DNA from: an uncultured Hungatella sp.
Lineage (GTDB): Bacteria > Bacillota > Clostridia > Lachnospirales > Lachnospiraceae
Direction: 5' to 3'
Assembly (NCBI GenBank): GCA_910588505.1
Contig: CAJUPQ010000023.1
Span: forward strand, 1-45,186
Length of the DNA stretch: 45,186 nt
A program made the translations under genes and the position numbers. Position 1 is the first letter of the stretch, and each line of letters starts with the position of its first letter. Under the pieces are notes generated by a model. The model saw only the letters and a list, made by a program, of their open reading frames with translations, did no database searches and was not told the DNA's origin. This document shows, in pieces, positions 14,993 to 23,344 of the stretch.

Positions 14993-16378
14993 TTACGCAT
15001 CCTCAAGAACTTCGTTGATCTCCTCCACCATGTCCTCCAGCTTTGACGGGATATCCACATCCTCCACCATGATCTCAAGCATGTAGTTCTTCCAGATGGT
15101 GGACAGCTGGTTCCAGCCCGGATGCTGGATCCTGGGGTTGATCAGGTCAAGGTTATCAAATATGCACTGGAACGCAGGCTTCTCCTTCAGGAATTCCACA
15201 CCCTCTTCGGTCTGGAGCACGGAGTTTCTGGTGGGGATATAGCCGGTTTCTTTTGCCCACTTCATATTTACTTCCTTGCTGCACAGGTAGGACAAAAACT
15301 GCCATGCCGCGTTCTTGGTAGCCTGATCGTTCTTGGAGGGGATCAAAAGCACACAGCCGCCGATCTCCTGGTTCTTGGTGTCGCCTCCCGGCAGCCATGC
15401 CATACCCACCTCAAAATCGCACTTGTCCACGTAAGTGTTGTACAGGGAGCTGGTATGAACCACGGAAAATGCCTTCCCGTCAATAAATGCCTGTCTCATG
15501 TTGGAGGAAGCGTCGCTGTCCATAGTGGTCCAGTTCACATACCCCTTGTCAACCCACTCTCTGAACTTATTCACCAGTCCAACCGCTGTCTCGCTGTCAA
15601 GGTCTGTAGAAACCCGGTCGTCATTGATCAGCTTCACGCCCTGGTTTAAGTAAAAAGTCTCAAAATACCACTGGTCCCATCCGGGGATGATGGTTCCGTA
15701 TCGCTCTGTGGTCCCGCCGTTAACCACGGAAGCTTTCTCCAAAAAGGCATCCATGTCATCCCACTTCTCCGGAATGGTAATACCCTCCGCGTCTGCCATA
15801 TCCTTATTATAATACATGATCTGGGTGGAGATCAGGAACGGAAGGGCAACTTGCTTTCCGTCATAGCTTGACGCATCCACCATACCTTTTCCGAAATCGT
15901 CAATCTCAAAGCCCGTAGCCTGGATATACGGAGTCAGATCCTCCGTCAGACCTCCGGCGCCGTACTCCGCCACATAGGGAGTGTTGGCCACTGTCACTGC
16001 CGGAAGACCTGTGCCTGCCGCGTTGGCCGCCACCAGGGCCTCATTGGTCTGGGCGTAGCTGCCCACATAGGTAGCCTCCACGGTGATCAGATCCTGAGAG
16101 CTGTTAAATCCCTCCACGATCTCCGCCACAGTCTGGGAATACTGATCCTCCAGAGCATGCCACCACTGGATGGTAATAGGCTCCGTAACCTCGTACATGG
16201 ACGCGTCCACAGGCGCCGCGTCACCGCCGGATGAATCACCGGACATGTCGCCTGCCGCCTCAGAATTTCCCTGGGCCGCCTGCTGCGCCCCGCCTCCTGT
16301 GGAACCTCCGCCGCTGCATCCGCCAAGCAGGCTGCATCCCATCGCTGCCGTCAACACGACTGCCAACATCTTCTTCAT
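14993..16378 (-). CDS. ugpB: ABC transporter solute-binding lipoprotein, UgpB-like
   Basis: 461 residues. A lipoprotein signal ends at SLLGGCSGGG (Cys21), followed by a Gly/Ser/Ala/Asp-rich linker to about residue 60. The binding domain has ITIQWWHALEDQYSQTV and TYVGSYAQTNEALVAA, resembling the FWHSME and YKGNYEQ regions of E. coli UgpB, and ends with ETGYIPTRNSVL. It captures the substrate outside the membrane for the two permeases. ACGGAGG precedes the ATG. The regulatory gap to the divergent lacI-type gene holds operator-like dyads. A sugar rather than glycerophosphate ligand remains possible. Confidence 0.82.
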   Translation of the reverse strand: MKKMLAVVLTAAMGCSLLGGCSGGGSTGGGAQQAAQGNSEAAGDMSGDSSGGDAAPVDASMYEVTEPITIQWWHALEDQYSQTVAEIVEGFNSSQDLITVEATYVGSYAQTNEALVAANAAGTGLPAVTVANTPYVAEYGAGGLTEDLTPYIQATGFEIDDFGKGMVDASSYDGKQVALPFLISTQIMYYNKDMADAEGITIPEKWDDMDAFLEKASVVNGGTTERYGTIIPGWDQWYFETFYLNQGVKLINDDRVSTDLDSETAVGLVNKFREWVDKGYVNWTTMDSDASSNMRQAFIDGKAFSVVHTSSLYNTYVDKCDFEVGMAWLPGGDTKNQEIGGCVLLIPSKNDQATKNAAWQFLSYLCSKEVNMKWAKETGYIPTRNSVLQTEEGVEFLKEKPAFQCIFDNLDLINPRIQHPGWNQLSTIWKNYMLEIMVEDVDIPSKLEDMVEEINEVLEDA

Positions 16379-16718
16379 AGATACTTCCTCCGTTCGTTTT
16401 TTCTGTGTAACTAAGATTTGTTGAACGATCGTTAAATATTGTTAAAATTTAAGCAGATAAAAGCCACTTTTCTTTACTTATTTTTTATCAATATTTAACA
16501 ACCTTCCCCATCAGGGGTAGAATGTATGTACTATTAACTTATCATAAATTTGTGCTATTTGTCAATAATATCCTTGTTCTTTTTTTATATTTCTATATTT
16601 ACGTGTATTATATCCCTTAAAAATTTAATTTTTATCAAAAAATTGCTTGATTTATTTGTTGAAAAATGTTAAACTTTTCAAAACAGCACACCAGCCAACT
16701 AGACAGGAGGTTACTGCC
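16379..16718. promoter_or_regulatory. Divergent control region between ugpB and the LacI regulator
   Basis: A 340-base AT-rich gap without a gene. It has a perfect 10-base palindrome, aacgatcgtt (16424-16433), within TGAACGATCGTTAA, which has the central CG of LacI-family operators. Repeated GTTAAA half-sites occur at 16431, 16441 and 16669 and inverted at 16494-16499, and a ttgaaaa/ttttcaa dyad spans 16660-16682 near the regulator start. It probably binds the adjacent LacI protein. Confidence 0.55.
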
Positions 16719-17783
16719 ATGAAAAAACCAACCATCAAAGATATTGCCGCTGCGGCTGGAGTCTCTCCTGCTTCCGTTTCCATGATCCTCAATGGCCGCA
16801 ATCTGTCCCGATTTACAGAACAGACCATTCAGAACGTATACCGCGCCAGCAGGCAGATGGGGTATGTCTCTAAGAAAAACCAGCGCCATAAAAACCCAAA
16901 GCAGACCATTCTCATTGTCTGCCCTTCTCTCATGAACCCCTACTATGCCACCCTGATCCAGAGCATGGAGCAGGAAGCCAGACTCCGGGGATACCTGACC
17001 CTGGTTTTTACCACCTACTGGGACAAGGCAGCGGAGCGGGAAATCCTTGAGATGGCCACGGAACCTAATGTTGACGGCGTTATCTTCTCCATGATCCCCC
17101 AGCAGCCCCGCCTGGCGGAGGAGACCAGCAAGCTGGTTCCCATCGTCGCAGTAGGGGATCGGGCCTACGACTTAAATCTTGACACGGTGGATGTGAATAA
17201 TTACTCCGCCGGCCGCATGGTAGCCGCCCACCTTATTAAACTTGGCCACAGGCATGTAGCCTATATCTCCACCACCCTCAATGAGGAACACTCCTCCAGG
17301 ATGAGGCGCTGCGACGGGCTTAAGGACGAGTATTCCCAGTCCTGCCCTGCCGGGACCGTTACGGTCTACAGCCAGGATGTCTCCTCCCATAAAGAACTGT
17401 ATGTCACGGAGGTGGAGCATGAGGTGGGATATGCTCTGGCCTGCAGGTGTCTGAAGGAATCCCCCCAGGTTACCGCCATTGTAGCTATCAATGATATGGT
17501 GGCTTACGGCGTCAGGTCGGCGCTGATCGACGCGGGAAAACGTATCCCGGAAGACATGAGCCTGTGCGGTTTTGATAACATCTACCCCTCCAGATTTCCG
17601 GGGGTAGAACTGACTACCATTGAACATGCCATTGTTGAGAGGGGGAGGAGCAGCATCCGCCTGCTGGCGGAGAAGCTTAGAGGGGAATCGGAATTGATCG
17701 ATGAGAACGCGATCACGCGGGTAGAGTATCAGAGCCGGCTGGTGGTGGGGAGGACAACCGGGAAGGCGCAAAAGGATAGTTAG
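16719..17783 (+). CDS. LacI-family transcriptional regulator of the ugp-like operon
   Basis: 354 residues. The N-terminal helix-turn-helix TIKDIAAAAGVSPASVSMILNG is the LacI signature, followed by a hinge and a periplasmic-binding-protein-like sensor domain (ILIVCPSLMNPYYATLIQ, VPIVAVGDRAY, HRHVAYIS, ITAIVAINDMVAYG-like and LCGFDNIYPSRFPGVELTTIEH blocks). The ATG at 16719 has ACAGGAGG eight bases upstream. It is transcribed away from ugpB and very likely represses it, and itself, through the dyads in 16422-16682. The effector is unknown. Confidence 0.9.
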   Translation: MKKPTIKDIAAAAGVSPASVSMILNGRNLSRFTEQTIQNVYRASRQMGYVSKKNQRHKNPKQTILIVCPSLMNPYYATLIQSMEQEARLRGYLTLVFTTYWDKAAEREILEMATEPNVDGVIFSMIPQQPRLAEETSKLVPIVAVGDRAYDLNLDTVDVNNYSAGRMVAAHLIKLGHRHVAYISTTLNEEHSSRMRRCDGLKDEYSQSCPAGTVTVYSQDVSSHKELYVTEVEHEVGYALACRCLKESPQVTAIVAINDMVAYGVRSALIDAGKRIPEDMSLCGFDNIYPSRFPGVELTTIEHAIVERGRSSIRLLAEKLRGESELIDENAITRVEYQSRLVVGRTTGKAQKDS

Positions 17784-17836
17784 AGCGATGTGGCGGCGGG
17801 CCAGCGAGATTTGAACGTGCCGGAACTTTTTTTGGT

Positions 17837-18457
17837 TTACTGGTCTTCGCCGTCCTCCTGGTAGCGGGTGAATACATAGCGGAACAGATAAGAGCTGATA
17901 AAGGCAGCCAGCGCCATAAAGACTGGGAACAGGATGGGGATGTAAAAGGATAATACCCCGAATATGATATAGGTCACCAGCACTGTCACCGATATGTAGA
18001 GATTTCCCATGGCCATGATAAAGCTGTGGGGCAGGATAGTTTTTATGGGCAGATGAAACCTGGACAGGACAGGAAACAGATAGAGCGCAGTCAGCGCAAA
18101 GATAAGGCTCAAGCATAAAAGAACGCCAAAGCACACCACGCGGACCCAGGACGGAATGGCGATCTGCATACACGCCCACAGATCAACAGCAAGAAAACCT
18201 GCAGCCGCCAAGACAAGCAGCCACAAAATCGTAGCCTGCTTAAAGTTTTTTGTAAACGCCCTCACAAAACTTTTGAATACATACCCCTCCTCATCATCCG
18301 CCTGTTTCAGCGTAAACTGATACAGGGATGTGGTAGCGGCCCCTGCGGTGATTACAGGAATCGAAAAAAGGAACCACAAGATCCCAAGGACAAAAACATC
18401 CGTGATCTTGTTCATAAAATTCCAAAACCGGTTTTCAGGATTAAATAATTCATTCAT
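17837..18457 (-). CDS. YesL family membrane protein (DUF624), copy 2
   Basis: 206 residues with about five membrane helices. MNELFNPENRFWNFMNKITDVFVLGILWFLFSIPVIT followed by AGAATTSLYQFTLK matches YesL, as in copy 1 at 7646. The ATG at 18457 is preceded by AAGGAAAAG; an upstream in-frame start at 18556 would run through the divergent promoter and overlap the neighbouring gene, so I reject it. Position next to a LacI gene and a sugar-type ABC operon fits the usual YesL context. Function is unknown. Confidence 0.85.
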   Translation of the reverse strand: MNELFNPENRFWNFMNKITDVFVLGILWFLFSIPVITAGAATTSLYQFTLKQADDEEGYVFKSFVRAFTKNFKQATILWLLVLAAAGFLAVDLWACMQIAIPSWVRVVCFGVLLCLSLIFALTALYLFPVLSRFHLPIKTILPHSFIMAMGNLYISVTVLVTYIIFGVLSFYIPILFPVFMALAAFISSYLFRYVFTRYQEDGEDQ

Positions 18458-18518
18458 AGCACTTTTCCTTCCTGTAACTTTTGCCGTAACAACACACATG
18501 TAAAAGGAGACAACCTTC

Positions 18519-19199
18519 ATGAACCCTTTCCAAAAAGCCAAAAAATCCCTTTCCAAAGACCTGGCAACCCTAAAACCCCTCTCATTCTCCCAGAAACTCC
18601 GCTTTATCCTGGATTACTACAGAGGGTACGCCTTCATCCTGTTTTGCCTTGTGCTGGCAGGATTCTATCTGTGGGATGTCTGGATGCAGACCCGGCGGGA
18701 AACCGTGCTGGAGGGATTCTTTACCAATGATGAGGCCAACTTATTTCCCGCGGACCAGATCTCCAAAGAGTTCTCCCGGGTTTTAAACCTTTCGCCAGGT
18801 CAGCAGATTGTGTTTGACGACAGCCTCTACGTACAAAAAGGCTCCTCCATTGATTACCACACAGCCAGCCAGAGCAAGATCGTTGCCTATGTATCTGCAA
18901 GGGAACTGGATTTTCTCGTCACCACCAGGGAACTTACGGATTATTACAGCCAAAGTCTCCCTCTCTGCGACCTGGAAAAATTCCTGCCTCCCAACCTGGC
19001 AGGCCGGTTAAAAGACCATCTCTATTACCTTCCGGATTCTAATGGGGTGACAAAAGCCTACGCCGTCAGCCTGGAAGGCTCCCGGTTCGCAAAAGGGGAG
19101 AACTCCCATTATCTCATGGTTTTCTCCTACACACAGCGCAGAGAAGCCATGATACGGTTTCTGGAGTATGCCTTTGAGGAGGAAGAAGCCTCCCCCTAA
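18519..19199 (+). CDS. Membrane-anchored protein of unknown function, YesL partner, copy 2
   Basis: 226 residues, the same length as its paralogue at 8530. A cytoplasmic segment ends in LSFSQKLRFILDYYRGY, one membrane helix follows (about residues 45-65), then an external domain. The blocks ASQSKIVAYVSARELDFLVT, TRELTDYYSQSLPLCDLEKFLPPNL and AYAVSLEGSRFA align with copy 1. The ATG has AAAGGAGA upstream. Only 61 bases separate it from the divergent YesL start, so the two promoters must overlap. A sensor or accessory role for YesL is my inference. Confidence 0.7.
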   Translation: MNPFQKAKKSLSKDLATLKPLSFSQKLRFILDYYRGYAFILFCLVLAGFYLWDVWMQTRRETVLEGFFTNDEANLFPADQISKEFSRVLNLSPGQQIVFDDSLYVQKGSSIDYHTASQSKIVAYVSARELDFLVTTRELTDYYSQSLPLCDLEKFLPPNLAGRLKDHLYYLPDSNGVTKAYAVSLEGSRFAKGENSHYLMVFSYTQRREAMIRFLEYAFEEEEASP

Positions 19200-19213
19200 A
19201 GCACAACACAGCT

Positions 19214-20074
19214 TTACCCAAGAACCTGCTCCAGCAGTTCCTTCATCTCCCCCAGGGATTCAAACACCGCGTCAGGCTGCACCTGGGATGTCTCCAGATC
19301 CTTTAGCCCGGTCTCGCCTGTCAGCACCAGCAGGCCCCAGGCCCCGTGATTCACGCCGGTTGCCACGTCCGTGTACAGACGGTCCCCCACAAAAGCCACC
19401 CGCTCCCGCTCCACCCCGGTTCTTACCAGCACCATGTCCACCGTCTCCCGAAAAGGTTTGCCCAGATACTTTGGTTCTACGCCTGTGGACGCGGTGATAG
19501 CTGCGCAGAAAGAGCCGCAGTCCGGGATAAAACCGTCCTCCGTGGGACAGTTTAAGTCCAGATGAGTGGCCAAAAACAGCGCACCCTGACGGATAAAGCC
19601 GCAGGCCATGCGCAGTTTCTCGTAGGTCAAAGTCGTGTCAAAGCCGATCACCACAAGATCAGGCCTGGGATCCCCCTCCTTCCACAGGCAGATCCCCTCT
19701 TCCCGGAAACTCTCGGTCAATGCATCCGTTCCCACCAGGTAGACCCGCTTTCCCTCATAGTTCTCCTTCAGGTACGTTATAGTCACGTCCCCTGAGGTCA
19801 TGATCTGCTCTCTCGTAATAGGGCAGCCCATACGCGCCAGCCTGTCCATGTAAACTCTGGGAGACTGGGAAGAATTGTTGGTAAAAAATAAAACCTTGCG
19901 CCCCTGTCTCTCCACATACCTTACAAAATCAATGGCTCCCTCTATCACCTGGTCCCCCAGATAAAACGTGCCGTCCATATCAAGCACAAATAAACCAATC
20001 CTCTCAAGGAGGTTGGCTCGGTCCGCTGTCTGCCTGCCATCAGGCCTCTCATTTTTCTCCACAGTTGTCTCCAT
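19214..20074 (-). CDS. HAD-IIA family phosphatase (NagD/PGP-like)
   Basis: 286 residues. HAD motifs are intact: VLDMDGTFYLGD (nucleophile Asp), FFTNNSSQSP, a Lys in KYLGKPF, and FVGDRLYTDVATG; the large insert between motifs II and III is the C2 cap of subclass IIA. Members hydrolyse sugar phosphates, phosphoglycolate or G3P. Lying last in a G3P-oxidation operon, it may act on G3P (inference). I chose the ATG at 20074 (GGAG 12 bases upstream). A longer frame to 20230 would translate through a strong stem-loop and has no ribosome site. Confidence 0.8.
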   Translation of the reverse strand: METTVEKNERPDGRQTADRANLLERIGLFVLDMDGTFYLGDQVIEGAIDFVRYVERQGRKVLFFTNNSSQSPRVYMDRLARMGCPITREQIMTSGDVTITYLKENYEGKRVYLVGTDALTESFREEGICLWKEGDPRPDLVVIGFDTTLTYEKLRMACGFIRQGALFLATHLDLNCPTEDGFIPDCGSFCAAITASTGVEPKYLGKPFRETVDMVLVRTGVERERVAFVGDRLYTDVATGVNHGAWGLLVLTGETGLKDLETSQVQPDAVFESLGEMKELLEQVLG

Positions 20075-20171
20075 TCTGTTGGTAGTCTCCGGCCGGAAGA
20101 ACAGCACCGGGAATCTTTGGGGAGGTCCCAGCGCTGCCCAGCCGAAATCTATCATTAGGCAATACGCGCTC

Positions 20172-20225
20172 CTCTGGCCGCTTAGAGCGTCCAAACCTTC
20201 CGCTTTAATGGGGATGCGGCCAGAG
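20172..20225. repeat. Long stem-loop between DUF1667 and HAD genes
   Basis: Perfect 10-base arms ctctggccgc (20172-20181) and gcggccagag (20216-20225). The loop can pair further (ttagagcg with cgctttaa, 7 of 8). There is no T run on either side, so it is not an ordinary terminator. It may be an mRNA-processing or stability element. Confidence 0.45.
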
Positions 20226-20235
20226 ACCATCGCGT

Positions 20236-20598
20236 CTAAACGCGCTCTACGGTCTTTGTGGCGATGATCTCCACCCCGGTGCCTGCGCAGTCCTTGATCA
20301 GAACCTGGCCCAGAGCCACAGGTGCGTCCACCTGGACTGCCTGAATCTCCTTCATCACCTCAAAGATCTTTGATTTGGGAATATCGCTTTTAGTCTTAAC
20401 CGACACTCTGGCGATCGCCCCATCCTTAACCCGGATGCTGGAGGTCACGATCCTGGTAGGGCTTAACACTTCCTTCTTGGCATAATCCGCCCCTCTGGGA
20501 CAGGTGTTGCCTGTTACATTGATATCATCCCCATCCATGGTAACTGTCACCGGACAGCCCAGAGGACACCCAATACAAATCAGATTCCTTGTCTCCAT
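20236..20598 (-). CDS. DUF1667 protein of the glp operon
   Basis: 120 residues. ICIGCPLGCPVTVTMDG and GNTCPRGADYAKKE give a CxxCxxxC...C arrangement that likely binds an Fe-S cluster. DUF1667 proteins are regularly encoded next to GlpA/GlpB-like flavoproteins in Firmicutes and are thought to be a third subunit; this is known from gene neighbourhood, not from biochemistry. The ATG at 20598 overlaps the TGA of the preceding gene by one base (TGATG), indicating translational coupling. Confidence 0.85.
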   Translation of the reverse strand: METRNLICIGCPLGCPVTVTMDGDDINVTGNTCPRGADYAKKEVLSPTRIVTSSIRVKDGAIARVSVKTKSDIPKSKIFEVMKEIQAVQVDAPVALGQVLIKDCAGTGVEIIATKTVERV

Positions 20599-21860
20599 CA
20601 CTCCACCTCCGTACAAATCTTAATCTGCTTAATCTCCGGATACCCCTCAAAGCTGCTCTTCTTAAGGACCACCTGCTCCATCTCGCCTGGGGCAAGAACC
20701 TTTTTCTTTCTGGAGATCAGCTTATCATCATAATACACGGCAATATAGCGATCCTTGTAAACATCGGCCACGCGGAAACGCACGGTTACGGTATCTTTCA
20801 TGGTGTCCACATTCAATACCTGGGGAACCGTATAGCGGACCCCGTTCTCCGCCGCAAGGGCCACCTTGTGGCTCTTCTTTCTGTTCTGGCCCTCCTTTAC
20901 GTAAGCAGCCGCATTCTCCCCTGCCAGAGCCGCCTCCTGGGATACAAAGTCCACCAGGTCATGGACATGAAGCACATTGCCGCAGGCGTAGATGCCTTCC
21001 ACCTCGGTCTCCAGGCAGTCATCCACATTAGGCCCTGAGGTAATCCGGTTCATGGAAACCCCCGCGCCCTTGGACAGCTCATTTTCCGGAATCAGTCCCA
21101 CGCTCAAAAGAAGGGCATCGCAGGAGTAATGCTCCTCCGTGCCGGGAATGGGGTTGCGGTTAGCGTCCACCTCTGCCAGAGTGATGCCGGTCAGACGCTC
21201 CTTGCCCTCAATATTGATAATGGTGTGGCTCAGCTTTAAAGGGATGCCGTAATCATCCAGACACTGAACGATATTTCTCTTCAGGCCGCCGGAATAAGGC
21301 ATCAGCTCCGCAACCACTTTCACCTTAGCGCCCTCCAGAGTCATACGCCTTGCCATGATAAGGCCGATGTCGCCGGAACCTAAGATCACGACTTCTTTTC
21401 CCACACAGTACCCCTCAATGTTCATCAGCCGCTGGGCCGTTCCCGCGGAGTAAATGCCTGCCGGACGGTATCCCGGCGTGTTCAGGGCTCCCCTGGGACG
21501 CTCCCGGCACCCCATAGCCAGGATCACGGCCCCGGCTTGGATGGTCACCAGCCCCTCCTCCTTATTTATGTAAGTAACCTCTCTGTTCTTGTTAACGTCA
21601 ACTACAATGGTGTTCAGCTTGTAAGGAATTTTCTCCTCCTCCACCATGTCAATATACCGTGAAGCATACTCCGGCCCTGTCAGCTCCTCCTTAAAGGTAT
21701 GAAGGCCAAACCCGTTATGAATACACTGGTTTAAGATACCGCCCAGTACTCCGTCCCTCTCCAGGATCAGAATATCCTGGACTCCGGCTTTCCTCGCCGC
21801 GGCTGCCGCGGATAATCCTGCCGGGCCTCCGCCAATGATTACGATATCATGCTGTCTCAT
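20598..21860 (-). CDS. FAD/NAD(P)-dependent oxidoreductase, GlpB-like subunit
   Basis: 420 residues. FAD-binding motif DIVIIGGGPAGLSAAAAARKAG at the N-terminus, a second Rossmann motif VVILGSGDIGLIMARRM near residue 155-170, and the terminal flavin motif VEGIYACGNVLHVHDLVDFV. It belongs to the pyridine nucleotide-disulfide oxidoreductase-like proteins found beside GlpA in Firmicutes. It probably passes electrons from G3P oxidation to the next acceptor, together with the 21872 and 20236 products. It lies 11 bases after the upstream stop, with GGAGAAAAG before the ATG. Confidence 0.82.
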   Translation of the reverse strand: MRQHDIVIIGGGPAGLSAAAAARKAGVQDILILERDGVLGGILNQCIHNGFGLHTFKEELTGPEYASRYIDMVEEEKIPYKLNTIVVDVNKNREVTYINKEEGLVTIQAGAVILAMGCRERPRGALNTPGYRPAGIYSAGTAQRLMNIEGYCVGKEVVILGSGDIGLIMARRMTLEGAKVKVVAELMPYSGGLKRNIVQCLDDYGIPLKLSHTIINIEGKERLTGITLAEVDANRNPIPGTEEHYSCDALLLSVGLIPENELSKGAGVSMNRITSGPNVDDCLETEVEGIYACGNVLHVHDLVDFVSQEAALAGENAAAYVKEGQNRKKSHKVALAAENGVRYTVPQVLNVDTMKDTVTVRFRVADVYKDRYIAVYYDDKLISRKKKVLAPGEMEQVVLKKSSFEGYPEIKQIKICTEVE

Positions 21861-21871
21861 CTTTTCTCCTC

Positions 21872-23305
21872 CTATGCTTCTCCGGTTATCATCTCAGAGC
21901 CGGGCTGATTTTTGCAGATTTCTTCCATGGGAATCCCTGCTTCTCTGGACAAGATCTCCATAGTCCTTGGGGTGCAGAATCCTGCCTGGCACCGCCCCAT
22001 CCCCTGACGCACTCTTCTCTTGATGCCGTCTAAAGATCTGGCTCCCAGAGTGCGGCGGATGCTGTCCACGATCTCTCCCTCGCTGACATTCTCACAGCGG
22101 CACACAATGGTTCCATAGTCCGGGCGCTCCTTAATAAGCGCGGCCCTCTCCTCCCTGCTCATGGCAGATACATGGGGAATCCCTTTTCTGGTGGCGATAA
22201 AGTTCTCCTTCTTCTTAGCCTGGGCTTTGTCCGCAATCATCTCGGCCAGGTACACGCCGATGGCCGGCGCGCTGGAAAGTCCCGGCGACTCAATGCCTGC
22301 GGCGTCGTAAAACCCTTCCGCACTCTCCCCGATGATAAACTCGTCATGGGACTCATGAGCCCGCAGGCCGGAAAATGAGGTGATGACCTGGCGGTACGGA
22401 ATATTCTTCACGCCTCTTGCAGACTTCTGGGTAACCTCCGCCAGCTCCCCTGCCGTGGTGTAAGTCCCCTCTTTGTCCTCAATATCCGTGGCCGTAGGCC
22501 CGATAAGCAGATTGCCGTGAATGGTGGGAGACACCAAAACGCCTTTGCCGTACTTGCCAGGAAGCTGAAAGATCGTCTTGTCCACATGTTTCCCCGCCTC
22601 CTGGTCCAAAAGGCAGTAATCACCCTTTCTGGGAATGATAGTGATCTTGTCCTCGCACACCATATTGTGGAACACATCCGCGTACACTCCGGCCGCATTG
22701 ACCACAAACCTGGTGGTGATATCCTCTTTCCCCTTTATGGACAGCTTATACCCACCGTCGATTCTGGCTATGTTCGTAACTTCCGTGAGGAAATAAAACT
22801 CCACGCCGTTATCACAGGCATTCTCCGCCAATGCAATAGTCAGACCAAACGGACACACGATCCCGCCTGTAGGGGCAAACAGCGCCGCCACCACTTCATC
22901 CGTCACATTGGGCTCCATAGCCCGAACCTCGTCCCCGCTTATGATCTTTAGATCCGGAACGCCGTTGGCAACACCTCTCTCATAGAGCGCGTTCAAGGCC
23001 GGCCTGTCATCCTCCGAAAAGCATAAGACCAGGGAACCGTTTCTGCGGAACGCAAAATCCAGGTCTTTGGACAGCTCTCCCATGATGCGGTTTCCTTCCA
23101 CGTTCATCTTTGCCTTTATGGAGCCCTGGGCGGCGTCATAGCCTGCGTGGATAATGGCGCTGTTGGCCTTGGAAGTACCGGAGCACACATCCTCCGCCCT
23201 TTCCACCACGCATGTCTTCAACTGATACCTGGACAACTCCCTGGCCACCGCGGCTCCTGTCACGCCGCCGCCAATAATCGTTACGTCATACTGCAATCCA
23301 CTCAT
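21872..23305 (-). CDS. Glycerol-3-phosphate dehydrogenase-like flavoprotein with [2Fe-2S] domain
   Basis: 477 residues. N-terminal DAO-type FAD domain: DVTIIGGGVTGAAVARELS, then GTSKANSAIIHAGYD and FSGLRAH further on. The C-terminal 90 residues form a BFD-like [2Fe-2S] domain with CRCENVSEGEI and GMGRCQAGFC. This is the layout of clostridial GlpA-type enzymes that oxidise G3P to dihydroxyacetone phosphate. The ATG at 23305 has GGAGAGACGAT upstream; an in-frame start at 23335 lacks such a site. It is part of the operon mgtC-glpA-glpB-DUF1667-HAD. Confidence 0.88.
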   Translation of the reverse strand: MSGLQYDVTIIGGGVTGAAVARELSRYQLKTCVVERAEDVCSGTSKANSAIIHAGYDAAQGSIKAKMNVEGNRIMGELSKDLDFAFRRNGSLVLCFSEDDRPALNALYERGVANGVPDLKIISGDEVRAMEPNVTDEVVAALFAPTGGIVCPFGLTIALAENACDNGVEFYFLTEVTNIARIDGGYKLSIKGKEDITTRFVVNAAGVYADVFHNMVCEDKITIIPRKGDYCLLDQEAGKHVDKTIFQLPGKYGKGVLVSPTIHGNLLIGPTATDIEDKEGTYTTAGELAEVTQKSARGVKNIPYRQVITSFSGLRAHESHDEFIIGESAEGFYDAAGIESPGLSSAPAIGVYLAEMIADKAQAKKKENFIATRKGIPHVSAMSREERAALIKERPDYGTIVCRCENVSEGEIVDSIRRTLGARSLDGIKRRVRQGMGRCQAGFCTPRTMEILSREAGIPMEEICKNQPGSEMITGEA

Positions 23306-23344
23306 ATCGTCTCTCCTTTTTTCATATACTGTCACGGCCCGCCG

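Noticed and set aside
17795..17835. On the minus strand, a TTCAAATC-like stretch followed by CGCTGGCCCGCC resembles the 3' end of a tRNA.
   Set aside because: The T-stem does not pair, and the 5' part would lie within the YesL coding end; no D or anticodon arm is found. At best a decayed fragment.
18458..18556. A longer start for YesL copy 2.
   Set aside because: It would overlap the start of the divergent gene and lacks the DUF624 N-terminus; ATG 18457 has a good ribosome site.
20075..20230. A 52-codon N-terminal extension of the HAD phosphatase.
   Set aside because: No ribosome site, translates through a strong stem-loop, and is not needed for the HAD fold.
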